Of a stretch of DNA of 8,869 bases, positions 1 through 7,340 are shown one piece after another. The notes under the pieces are model-generated. The model ran no database searches and was not told the DNA's origin. It saw nothing but the letters and a program-made list of their open reading frames with translations. A program made the translations under genes and the position numbers. Source of the DNA: an uncultured Bacteroides sp. (GTDB taxonomy: Bacteria; Bacteroidota; Bacteroidia; Bacteroidales; Bacteroidaceae); assembly GCA_900551645.1 (NCBI GenBank), contig URWP01000105.1, positions 1 to 8,869 on the forward strand, given 5' to 3'. Every line of letters begins with the position of its first letter. Within the stretch, counting starts at the first letter, position 1.

Positions 1-943
1 CACCGCCTACAAAATATTCCCACCATACACCTACATATTTCGTCGGTTTTATCCACGATGTATCTTTCAGTTTACAAGGTTCGTTCAGATTCAGAATCAG
101 ATTCGATGCCAGGATATCGCGTGCATCATCGCTTACCACCAACGTTCTCCACGGCGTCACACTACCAGTCTGTATAAATCCTTTATCACCGTTCTTATCC
201 GGAGTCAGATGCGCGCTCATTACAAAGCGTTTGTCATCCAGATTCAAACACATGGCCGGATAGTTGACCAACGCAGCTTCATGAATATTGATGTATAACC
301 CGTCATCCGACTTCAACATCAAAGGGGTCTGTACGGCAAGACACGGTGTAGGCGCCTTAGCTGCCAAAGGTTCTTCACGTACCTTGTCAATCAATCCGGC
401 TACTTCCGACAATTTGGAAGTAGAAATAGGAAATTCATTGGTATCATAGTCGGCAGGTATCCAGAAAGCCTTGTGGTCGCCAGACAGACAGAACTCTGTC
501 AACTCTTCTACCAGCGTGAAATGCCGCAAATTATTCTGCACAGGAAATTCATAGCGAAATCCCAATCCATCATCAAATAACCGGAATCGGATATTCAGTA
601 ACCAGCCGGTCTTTTCCTGTTTCAACTCTACCAGCATTTCCTTATGTTTGTCTTCTATCTCACGATATTGCCCCAGCACCGGGTTCCAGGTAGATTCAGA
701 CTCAGAAAACTCAGTATCTACTACCGAAAAGTTTTTACTGAAATCCAACGAAGGTTTCAAAATAAAGCCCATCTTGCTTTCTTTAACCACATCCTTGTCC
801 TTGTATTGCAACGAATACACAGGTGTTTTCTCAGCCGACAAACCGAAAGTCAGCTTCAAATTCCCATCGGGAGAATCCAGTGTCTGCGAACATGCCGCCA
901 CCGACAAACCGAACAGACTTAACAATACCAACAGTTTTTTCAT
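1..943 (-). CDS. GH97 family glycoside hydrolase (alpha-glucosidase/alpha-galactosidase type), C-terminal part outside the window
   Basis: Reading leftwards from the ATG at 943, an uninterrupted frame of 314 codons runs off the window edge. Residues 1-18 form a short signal peptide ending VAAC, so Cys18 could be lipidated; cleavage by signal peptidase I is the alternative. What follows matches the N-terminal super-sandwich domain of GH97 enzymes such as SusB: SPDGNLKLTF near residue 24, LFDDGLGFRYEFP near the middle, AFWIPADYDTNEF, and SWIKPTKYVGVWWEY at 296-310, where the linker enters the (beta/alpha)8 barrel. GH97 members are exo-acting, calcium-dependent alpha-glycosidases of the Bacteroidota periplasm or surface, either inverting (catalytic Glu) or retaining (Asp nucleophile). 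The residues that separate these types lie beyond the edge, so specificity cannot be called. It has its own promoter at 976-1006, and the gene upstream is a remnant. Family assignment is strong; substrate is unknown. Confidence 0.93.
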   Translation of the reverse strand, partial: MKKLLVLLSLFGLSVAACSQTLDSPDGNLKLTFGLSAEKTPVYSLQYKDKDVVKESKMGFILKPSLDFSKNFSVVDTEFSESESTWNPVLGQYREIEDKHKEMLVELKQEKTGWLLNIRFRLFDDGLGFRYEFPVQNNLRHFTLVEELTEFCLSGDHKAFWIPADYDTNEFPISTSKLSEVAGLIDKVREEPLAAKAPTPCLAVQTPLMLKSDDGLYINIHEAALVNYPAMCLNLDDKRFVMSAHLTPDKNGDKGFIQTGSVTPWRTLVVSDDARDILASNLILNLNEPCKLKDTSWIKPTKYVGVWWEYFVGG

Positions 944-975
944 AGCATTATATTTATTAAATGAATACAGAATCT

Positions 976-1006
976 CAAATAAAGTCAAAAAATTATATTC
1001 AACAAA
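976..1006 (-). promoter_or_regulatory. Bacteroidota-type promoter of the GH97 gene
   Basis: On the minus strand a -33 TTTG (1006-1003) is followed after exactly 19 bases by TTTATTTG (983-976), seven of eight matches to the TAnnTTTG -7 consensus. Transcription would start near 970, giving a leader of under 30 nt before the ATG at 943. The GH97 gene therefore need not depend on the promoter of the remnant upstream. Confidence 0.6.
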
Positions 1007-1034
1007 GGGAAAGAAGGAAAAGACTAAAAAATAC

Positions 1035-1421
1035 TCAATTCACTATATAAACCCTAGAACCAATTATAATAAATATTGTATTGATATTCACAATACGATG
1101 AGTGGCATTATAGGAATTGGCTCCTCTGAAATCGCCACCTGAAAAAAGCAAGATTTTACAGGTATCTGCATGAACTGAATCACACTGATAAAACTTATAT
1201 GCATCAAATACATTATCTGACAAATAAAAAGAAATGGCGTCACCCCCAGACTTTTCTATACTATATTTAAGTTGCCCAATTAATGAATCTTTCTGTATCA
1301 AGTAATTTTTTCTCTTCAATATTTCAACGTCCAGCCTCTCCCAATCAGACAACCTGTTTGCAGACATTACTGAAGAAACATAAAATAACATCACTATCAC
1401 ACAATCAAGATATTTAATCAT
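1035..1421 (-). pseudogene. Truncated remnant of a DUF6377-like protein
   Basis: This is a 128-codon frame with a plausible signal peptide (residues 1-20, ending VMSA). Residues 24-85 follow the pattern I associate with the N-terminus of DUF6377 proteins: LDxxI, a K-R-x-x-Y-x-x-Q-K-D segment, IxxLK, and YKFYQCDS near residue 75. Members of that family, as I recall it, continue for several hundred residues with TPR-like repeats, a membrane segment and a C-terminal regulatory part. Here the similarity fades after ILLFSGGDFRGA (about 90-101), the tail is low-quality (NTIFIIIGSRVYIVN), and a stop comes 91 bases before the GH97 start, leaving no room for the rest. The jump from the CDS motif to ILLFSGG looks shorter than in full-length relatives, which suggests an internal deletion. 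Base composition is clearly more AT-rich than the flanking enzyme genes. A short functional exported protein is possible, but decay of a regulator is more likely. Confidence 0.55.
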
Positions 1422-1457
1422 TATTCCATTCTTTACAAATTAAAAACATATGTAATA

Positions 1458-1488
1458 CAAATATAATGATTCTAAACCAGTAAACAAA
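1458..1488 (-). promoter_or_regulatory. Canonical Bacteroidota promoter upstream of the DUF6377-like remnant
   Basis: On the minus strand TTTG (1488-1485), a 19-base spacer and TATATTTG (1465-1458) match both elements of the sigma-ABfr consensus perfectly. Predicted transcription begins near 1451, about 30 nt before the ATG at 1421. The promoter is intact although the gene it drives looks truncated. Confidence 0.7.
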
Positions 1489-1550
1489 CTTACTTCTACC
1501 GCAATCATCAGGAAAAACCATTCAAACCTTTTTCCATTTCCCATAACAGA

Positions 1551-1585
1551 AACGGCAGGACTCCCGATAAAAGGTCCCTGCCGTT
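1551..1585 (-). terminator. Hairpin, possible terminator of the GH3-esterase operon
   Basis: AACGGCAGG (1551-1559) and CCTGCCGTT (1577-1585) are perfect complements, extended by two more pairs across one bulged base, around a loop of about a dozen bases. On the minus strand the stem is followed by TTCTGTT, a weak U-rich tail; on the plus strand there is none. It lies about 290 bases past the esterase stop, which is far for a dedicated terminator, so termination is an inference from the fold. Confidence 0.4.
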
Positions 1586-1876
1586 ACTTAAAGCAAAAAT
1601 ACCAATGTAATAGCAATTTCTTCAGATTCCTATAACCCATAAAGATAACTTTTCGTGTCCAAATAGTTCCGATAATCGGCATTTACCTTATACAAGAAAG
1701 AAGTTTTCCCTATAACTATCCAGTACTACAGTTTTGAAAAACACCGAACAGAACCTACATTAGCTGATTGCATTCAGAATCAGAATTCATCTGGTCAAAA
1801 CAGAAGATACAATCTGATTTCGGGTTCAACATACCAGTCCATAAATGGTTATCTCAATTCTACAATATAACTTCGT
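1586..1876. other. Non-coding gap downstream of the esterase gene
   Basis: This is AT-rich sequence without a convincing gene, promoter or RNA. The longest open stretch is 31 codons on the minus strand (1725-1630), lacking a start codon and preceded directly by a stop, with no recognisable family. It may be leftover coding sequence or simply spacer. Confidence 0.4.
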
Positions 1877-3277
1877 TTATTTCACATTCAAATCCTGTAT
1901 ATAAGTATTAGCCTGTGTACAAGGTTTCCATTCGGGCAGACCGTCACCGTTCGGGTCACCTGTTCTGGCAAAATTTGTCCAATAAGACACCATACGTTCA
2001 CTCAGTTCATAATCAGATTCTTCCATCGGACGCCAACACTGGTCGATCGTTCCAAACATATACCACAGTTCACTGGAATGGAATGCCCCTTTCATATCAC
2101 CGAATCCTCCTTCAGGCGCAGGCATATCCTCGCCAGGCAGATCACGACTGAAACAATAGACATAAGCCGGACGACGTCCTTGGCGTTCAAGCAAAAGACT
2201 CCAATCTACAGCCGCCTGCTTCATCTTGTCCGGTGCAATATCTTCCGAGGTATATCCTATCATATAAGGAATATCCAGCTCCTTATTCTGCTGAGCTACC
2301 TCATAGACCGATTGTTCCAACAACTGACCATCCACACAAGGACCATAAGGCAACCCGCTGAAAGTTTTCTGCTGCTTCATATAATCCATCATAATATCCT
2401 GAAACCGATCGGCTGGACAGTTGCGCATTTGTTCCAAAGTTGTACAGCCTGACATGCTCCACATAGCCTTTCCCTTTTCTTCAGCATTTTGCAGAGAGTC
2501 TGTAGAAATAATACCTCCTAATCCACCTCCACTCTGTATGATGGCACGTTGTATATAACCTTTTGCCATCGGGGAAGAGATTAAAGCCTGTACACTTCCG
2601 GCCCCTGCACTTTGTCCGAAAAGTGTCACGTTGTCCGGGTCTCCTCCAAAAGCTGCAATATTACGCTTCACCCACTTCAAAGCAGCCAACTGATCAAACA
2701 ACCCGTAATTACCGGAACCTTTTCCTGCATTTTCGGCAGTCAACAACGGATGCGCCAAAAAACCACACATACCTAAACGGTAGTTCAACGTCACTAAAAC
2801 TACGCCTTTCTTTGCGTACGCGTCACCGTCAAATTCTATTTCATGACCGAAACCATTCTGGAAAGCCCCACCATGAATCCACACCATCACCGGAAGTTTA
2901 CTGTCAATTTTACCAGGTGCCGGTGTCCATACATTCAAGTACAGACAGTCCTCACTCATTTCAGGATTTCCGTCCTGATAGAATTCCTTCCAATAGAAAG
3001 AACCTTTTGTCTGTCCTCCCTGTAACGAAGCAGCGCCGAAACGATCACACTTTTTCACTCCATCCCATGGCTGTATCGGTTGAGGCTGTTTCCAGCGAAG
3101 TTCGCCTACCGGAGGGGCTGCATAAGGAATCCCTCTATAAACAACAATTCCTTCTTCATCCACTACTCCCTCAATCTGTCCCCCTTCTACATCAAGAATC
3201 AGATTTCGGGCGCACGAAGCCATCAGCGCCCCCCAAAGGAAGGCGCAGACAGCAATATGAAACAAACACTTCTTCAT
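1877..3277 (-). CDS. Type-B carboxylesterase, predicted lipoprotein
   Basis: 466 residues of the carboxylesterase type B (alpha/beta hydrolase) family. Such enzymes hydrolyse carboxylic esters; in gut Bacteroidota they are often linked to glycan-decorating acyl groups. A signal peptide ends LMASC, so Cys22 is a likely lipidation site and the protein is probably membrane-anchored on the periplasmic or outer face. VVYRGIPYAAPPVGELRW (46-63), EDCLYLNVW (109-117), the oxyanion motif HGGAF (135-139) and the nucleophile elbow GQSAG with Ser223 are all present. The acid is probably Asp346 (or Glu345) in GYTSED, and the base is His400 in GAFHSSELWYMFG. Only about 54 residues separate acid and base, a compact arrangement compared with long eukaryotic-type members. 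The C-terminus (FARTGDPNGDGLPEWKP) is normal, so the gene is complete. Its ATG overlaps the GH3 stop as ATGA, implying translational coupling. Substrate is unknown. Confidence 0.93.
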   Translation of the reverse strand: MKKCLFHIAVCAFLWGALMASCARNLILDVEGGQIEGVVDEEGIVVYRGIPYAAPPVGELRWKQPQPIQPWDGVKKCDRFGAASLQGGQTKGSFYWKEFYQDGNPEMSEDCLYLNVWTPAPGKIDSKLPVMVWIHGGAFQNGFGHEIEFDGDAYAKKGVVLVTLNYRLGMCGFLAHPLLTAENAGKGSGNYGLFDQLAALKWVKRNIAAFGGDPDNVTLFGQSAGAGSVQALISSPMAKGYIQRAIIQSGGGLGGIISTDSLQNAEEKGKAMWSMSGCTTLEQMRNCPADRFQDIMMDYMKQQKTFSGLPYGPCVDGQLLEQSVYEVAQQNKELDIPYMIGYTSEDIAPDKMKQAAVDWSLLLERQGRRPAYVYCFSRDLPGEDMPAPEGGFGDMKGAFHSSELWYMFGTIDQCWRPMEESDYELSERMVSYWTNFARTGDPNGDGLPEWKPCTQANTYIQDLNVK

Positions 3278-5634
3278 CTTTTTATCATATCAAGTTCAGA
3301 AATTCCATAAGGTGGTTTCATAGCATCGTGGACTTTTACTTTCTGAGCCTTAGATACTTTCTGATCGACCGTACAACGAACATCGGCTGATGATGTAGCT
3401 GCCATCCACTGATACGTACCCTTTGCCAGTTCCCATGAACTGTTCTTTTCATTGAACGAAGCCATATCCATTAACTTCCACGATAAAGTCACCACTTCCG
3501 TTTCACCCGGCTTCAACAGCTTAGTCTTTGCAAAAGCCTTCAGTTCCTTAGCCGGTTTCTCCAATCCGCCCGCAGGTGCCTTGACATAAAGCTGTACGGA
3601 CTCCTTACCGGCACGTTCACCTGTATTCTTCACAGCAACTCTCATCTCACAATCTTCACCGTTGATAGCAGAAGACACAACCTCAAAACTAAAAGTAGTA
3701 TATGACAAGCCATGACCAAAAGGATAGGACACTTCCTTACCGAAAGTATCAAAATAACGGTAACCTACATAAATGCCTTCTTCATAATCCGTAAAATCGA
3801 CGTTACGTTCCGGAGCTTTCGGTTTCTCCTCCTCTTTCTTTGACTCGAAATTCATACCACTTCCCATGGCAAACGACGGCATCTTAAATTCATAATCGTA
3901 AGGGAAATTAGCATCAGAGGGAGAATCACCATATTTCACGGCAAAAGTCATCGGCAAATGGCCCGAAGGGTTTACTTTACCCGTCAAGACATCGGCTACA
4001 CAGTTACCGACCTCCTGTCCCGGTTGGAAAGCGCAGACTACAGCATCGACAATATTCTTCCAGGAAGCTGTTTCTACCGGACTACAAATATTCAGAACCA
4101 CTATCACCTTCTTACCGGCAGTATGATAAGCCTCAGCTACCTGCTTAATAAGTGCCGCCTCATTTTCTTTCAGATAAAATTCTTCTACACGTCTATCCGA
4201 AGCCTCACCACTGGTGCGTCCAAGAGTAAGAATCGCTACATCGTTGTTCTTTACCTGAGTAGACAGTTCTTCGGCTGTCGGCACGAACTCATCCGCACGT
4301 TTGAGTGGAGTCAGTGAGAAAGGAGGTTTTCCATTGGGATAAAGCCGCTTCTGTTCGTCGGCCAGATGCTTTTTGTATTTCTTTATCAAGTCAGCATCCA
4401 CGGTATATCCGGCATTACGCATTCCTTCTACCAATGAAACAGTATAATAGCCAAACCCTGTACTTCCGAAACCCATTCCGGCAGGAACCATATCATAGGA
4501 AGTGGTTCCGTACAAAGCTACATTCTTAATACCGGATGCCAGCGGTAAAACATCACGGTTATCCAACAGGACAATACCTTCTGCTCCTATGGTACGGTCA
4601 ACTTGTGCATGAGCCTTCAAATCGGTTTCATTGGCATATTCATAATCGGCGAATGTATGACACTTCACCACCAGTTCCAAAACACGTTTTACATTCCGGT
4701 CCAGAACAGCCTCATCCAACGTACCGTTCTGTACAGCTTCCAGGATAGCCTTATACTGACGATCCTGCCCCGGCTGCAACATGTCATTTCCTGCTTTCAT
4801 GGAAGTTACAGCATCCTTACCGGCATTCCAGTCGGACATTACAACTCCCTTGAAACCCCATTCATCACGCAGGATGTTCTGAGTCAAATCAATATCCTCA
4901 CAGGTATATTTACCATTCACCTTATTATAAGACGTCATGATACTCCATGGCTGCGATTCCTTGACAGCAATTTCGAATCCTTTCAGATAAAGTTCCCTCA
5001 AAGGACGTTGTGCTACTCTCGAATCATTATTGTTACGGTTGGTCTCCTGATTATTCACTGCAAAATGTTTCAGACAAGTACCTATTCCTTGGCTTTGTAC
5101 ACCGTTAATGTATCCGGCTGCTATTTTTCCAGTCACTACCGGATCTTCCGAATAATACTCATGATTACGTCCGCACAAAACATTACGCATCAGATTAGCA
5201 CCAGGTGCCAGCAATACGTCCATGCCATAATCTTTCACTTCCTCACCCAAAGCAGCGCCTACCAAAAATGCAGCCTGAGGATCAAAAGTTGCCGCCACAG
5301 TCGTTCCTGAAGGGAACTCAGTCGCATAATAGAATTTACTGTCGAAATCACGCTTCACAGCCATAGCTAACCGATGGGGTCCGTCAGCCAAATATACAGA
5401 AGGAATACCCAGACGAGGGATATCATACGTCCGTCCTGCTGTTCCAGGGAACTTGACTCCATCCCCCATCGACATACCACAGCCTATTACCATGTGTACC
5501 TTTTCTTCCAAAGTCATCTGACCAATGACTTCATCAATGTTGCCGGCATTCAGTTTCACCTGTGCCTGTGCGGCAGGAACAGCCATACATAAGGCAGCAA
5601 TACCAATGCCTACCATCCGAGTAATGTTTCTCAT
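3274..5634 (-). CDS. GH3 family beta-glycosidase (beta-glucosidase-like), exported
   Basis: With the ATG at 5634 the product has 786 residues and opens with a signal peptide (1-24, cleavage after AQA). The frame stays open to an ATG at 5844, but those 70 extra residues look non-coding and would bury the signal peptide. Domains in order: (beta/alpha)8 barrel about 30-330, with GRNHEYYSEDP (155-165), KHFAVNNQE (189-197) and the nucleophile Asp268 in GVVMSDW; alpha/beta sandwich about 350-565, with SGEASDR (475-481), where Glu477 is the likely acid/base; a charged linker near 598-610; YPFGHGLSYTTF (637-648); and a fibronectin-III-like domain about 655-750. It should remove beta-linked sugars from the non-reducing ends of oligosaccharides in the periplasm. 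Glucose is the commonest GH3 target, but xylose and others occur. It is the first gene of the operon with the esterase. No canonical promoter is visible upstream. Confidence 0.94.
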   Translation of the reverse strand: MRNITRMVGIGIAALCMAVPAAQAQVKLNAGNIDEVIGQMTLEEKVHMVIGCGMSMGDGVKFPGTAGRTYDIPRLGIPSVYLADGPHRLAMAVKRDFDSKFYYATEFPSGTTVAATFDPQAAFLVGAALGEEVKDYGMDVLLAPGANLMRNVLCGRNHEYYSEDPVVTGKIAAGYINGVQSQGIGTCLKHFAVNNQETNRNNNDSRVAQRPLRELYLKGFEIAVKESQPWSIMTSYNKVNGKYTCEDIDLTQNILRDEWGFKGVVMSDWNAGKDAVTSMKAGNDMLQPGQDRQYKAILEAVQNGTLDEAVLDRNVKRVLELVVKCHTFADYEYANETDLKAHAQVDRTIGAEGIVLLDNRDVLPLASGIKNVALYGTTSYDMVPAGMGFGSTGFGYYTVSLVEGMRNAGYTVDADLIKKYKKHLADEQKRLYPNGKPPFSLTPLKRADEFVPTAEELSTQVKNNDVAILTLGRTSGEASDRRVEEFYLKENEAALIKQVAEAYHTAGKKVIVVLNICSPVETASWKNIVDAVVCAFQPGQEVGNCVADVLTGKVNPSGHLPMTFAVKYGDSPSDANFPYDYEFKMPSFAMGSGMNFESKKEEEKPKAPERNVDFTDYEEGIYVGYRYFDTFGKEVSYPFGHGLSYTTFSFEVVSSAINGEDCEMRVAVKNTGERAGKESVQLYVKAPAGGLEKPAKELKAFAKTKLLKPGETEVVTLSWKLMDMASFNEKNSSWELAKGTYQWMAATSSADVRCTVDQKVSKAQKVKVHDAMKPPYGISELDMIKR

Positions 5635-6025
5635 TTTTGTAACAGATTTATGTGATTCATACAAATTATTATATATTATACGCTCTCCTGACTCGGGAAG
5701 CAAGCCGGTTCCGATTCGGTTTACCTCAATTAACCTTTTACCTAAGAAAGCGGATAGAACCATCAGGTTCCGACAGTGTAAAATTAGCGTAAACCACTGG
5801 TATAGATTATCCAATTTGTGCAAAAAACTAACACAGATGTTCAAACAACCGACTCTTTTATTAAAATGTCAGCTTTTTCAAAGTAAACCGATAAAGATGT
5901 ACCATCAGTCTTACCTAATCTCAGAACACAAAAGAAAGCTATCTGCCAGAACTGGAATCTAATGTCCTGCAAAACTTGTTTCGCTTCCTAACAGTGATTA
6001 TCTTTGCGCCCAAACTATCTGAACT
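5635..6025. promoter_or_regulatory. Divergent intergenic region between the GH3 and DUF418 genes
   Basis: This stretch must hold the leftward promoter of the GH3-esterase operon and holds a good rightward promoter at 5975-6006. For the leftward unit only a poor -7 candidate is seen: TAATTTG near 5664-5671 on the minus strand, one base short of the usual spacing and without a -33 partner. The octamer GGTTCCGA occurs twice in the same orientation (5707-5714 and 5766-5773), and the first copy lies in the small palindrome CCGATTCGG. These could be regulator sites, but this is weak evidence. Confidence 0.4.
5975..6006 (+). promoter_or_regulatory. Bacteroidota-type promoter of the DUF418 gene
   Basis: CTTG (5975-5978; three of four matches to TTTG), a 20-base spacer and TATCTTTG (5999-6006), a perfect TAnnTTTG box. 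The start would be near 6013, only a dozen or so bases before the ATG at 6026, so the leader is very short. Confidence 0.6.
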
Positions 6026-7237
6026 ATGGAACAACAACTTAAAACAAACATTCAACAACCGACACATGCCAACGGAATCCGAAAAAACGAACGTCTGGAA
6101 GTAGTGGACGCCTTGCGAGGAATTGCCTTGTGCGCCATTGTCATCATCCACTGTCTGGAACACTATAATCTATATTACATTCCAGAGAACACTCCCCAAT
6201 GGCTGACCACAATCGATAAAGGTATCTGGCAGACTACCTGGTTTCTGTTGGCAGGGAAAGCATTCTCGGCCTTCTCACTGCTTTTCGGATTCAGTTTCTT
6301 CATCCAATATGACAATGCGCAACGCAGGGGGATTCCTTTCCGTGGACGCTTCGCCTGGCGAATGCTACTGCTGGTGATGTTCTCGCAATTGCACTCCCTG
6401 TTCTACAACGGCGATATCCTGTTCCTGTATGCCGTCATGGGATTACTCCTCATTGCCGTATGCCGTTGTCAGACACGGACCGTTTTAGCTTTGGCTATCC
6501 TGCTGATTCTGCAACCGTTGGAATGGATACGTCTGCTACTTACAGCCAACGGAATTCCTTTCATCGAATACGGGAATCACTGGATGAAGTTCGCCAGCCT
6601 GGCCAAACCGGTCATGGAAAGCGGAAGTTTTCTGGAAGTAGTACAGTCGAACATCACTTACGGACAACTCTACGGTAACCTGTGGCAGATAGAGAACGGA
6701 CGTATCTGTCAGATAGGCGGTCTTTTCCTGTTCGGTCTGGTAGCAGGCAGACTACAACTGTTCGTGAAAAGCCAACAGTCGATTACCTGGTGGAAAAGAC
6801 TGATTGGAGGAGCCGTCCTGCTATTTATACCTTTCTATCTGCTCAAGATTTCCTATCCAGACTGGACCGGAGGCAATGCCGCCCTCAATATGCCGTTGGA
6901 AATCGCGACCTCGTCCATCTCCAATTTCCTACTGATGACCGTACTGGCCGGATGTTTCGTTCTTGCCTGGTTCAGCAAGGAAAAAGGCTATGGCTTCCAA
7001 CGTCTGTTCATTCCTTACGGACGGATGAGTCTGACCAATTACATCACTCAGTCCATCATTGGAATTACCCTGTTCTATGGTTTCGGACTAGGCCTCTACC
7101 GATATACCGGGGCTACGGTCTGTCTGCTTATCGGAATAGTAATTGTCATCATTCAAATGTTGTTCAGCCGTTTCTGGCTCTCCAGCCATAAGCAGGGACC
7201 GTTGGAACGAATCTGGAAGAAACTCACCTGGATTTGA
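6026..7237 (+). CDS. DUF418 (YeiB-like) multi-spanning membrane protein, possible acyltransferase
   Basis: 403 residues with about ten hydrophobic segments (near 31-50, 75-95, 110-125, 128-146, 152-170, 228-246, 258-276, 297-316, 336-352 and 360-382). The N-terminus RLEVVDALRGIAL and the C-terminal block IPYGRMSLTNYITQS (329-343), FYGFGLGLY (350-358) and GPLERIWKKLT (391-401) are diagnostic of DUF418 proteins, which include E. coli YeiB and have no firmly established activity. Arg31 and His42 form an R-X10-H motif like that of acyltransferase 3 enzymes; many DUF418 proteins, as I recall them, have Asn at the second position. That and the acyltransferase gene next door make transfer of acyl groups across the inner membrane a reasonable inference, no more. 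The gene has its own promoter with a very short leader. The ATG at 6026 is the only one that fits this promoter and gives a normal cytoplasmic N-terminal tail. Confidence 0.88.
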   Translation: MEQQLKTNIQQPTHANGIRKNERLEVVDALRGIALCAIVIIHCLEHYNLYYIPENTPQWLTTIDKGIWQTTWFLLAGKAFSAFSLLFGFSFFIQYDNAQRRGIPFRGRFAWRMLLLVMFSQLHSLFYNGDILFLYAVMGLLLIAVCRCQTRTVLALAILLILQPLEWIRLLLTANGIPFIEYGNHWMKFASLAKPVMESGSFLEVVQSNITYGQLYGNLWQIENGRICQIGGLFLFGLVAGRLQLFVKSQQSITWWKRLIGGAVLLFIPFYLLKISYPDWTGGNAALNMPLEIATSSISNFLLMTVLAGCFVLAWFSKEKGYGFQRLFIPYGRMSLTNYITQSIIGITLFYGFGLGLYRYTGATVCLLIGIVIVIIQMLFSRFWLSSHKQGPLERIWKKLTWI

Positions 7238-7289
7238 TACCCTTCGGCCGATTTTGACACAGGGCAAATGCCAGAACCCACAGAGTTCC

Positions 7290-7334
7290 TATCTTTAAGG
7301 TATTCTAAGCAAGTCAATGAATACCTTAAAGATA
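7290..7334. repeat. Perfect 16-bp inverted repeat over the start region of the acyltransferase gene
   Basis: TATCTTTAAGGTATTC (7290-7305) and GAATACCTTAAAGATA (7319-7334) are exact reverse complements around a 13-base spacer. The left arm opens with TATCTTTA, seven of eight matches to a -7 box, and the upstream ATG (7317-7319) straddles spacer and right arm. As RNA it is a strong hairpin directly before the ATG at 7341; as DNA it could be an operator. No T-run follows on the plus strand, which argues against a simple terminator. Confidence 0.8.
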
Positions 7335-7340
7335 ACCGAT

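Noticed and set aside
648..1142. Plus-strand frame opposite the GH97 start and the remnant
   Set aside because: It crosses two minus-strand genes and their promoter; the product resembles no family.
2563..3390. Long plus-strand frame opposite the esterase gene
   Set aside because: It is antisense to a gene with all catalytic motifs; the translation is rich in His, Arg, Pro and Ser with no domain, typical of an opposite-strand shadow.
4603..5310. Plus-strand frame of 235 codons opposite the GH3 gene
   Set aside because: It lies wholly within the catalytic barrel coding region on the other strand, and its product has no recognisable features.
5635..5844. Upstream extension of the GH3 frame to an ATG at 5844
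   Set aside because: The extra 70 residues are not GH3-like and would place the clear signal peptide (start at 5634) inside the protein; the extension is open by chance.
6682..7191. Alternate-frame plus-strand product inside the DUF418 gene
   Set aside because: It is an overlapping frame of a well-supported membrane protein gene and has no domain of its own.
7290..7334. Invertible promoter (phase variation) based on the inverted repeat
   Set aside because: The spacer between arms is only 13 bases, far too short to carry an invertible promoter segment, and no recombinase gene is near.
7317..7340. Start of the acyltransferase at 7317
   Set aside because: It is possible, but its eight extra codons are mostly the right arm of the inverted repeat and add nothing family-like; the ATG at 7341 lies just past the hairpin. 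Not excluded.
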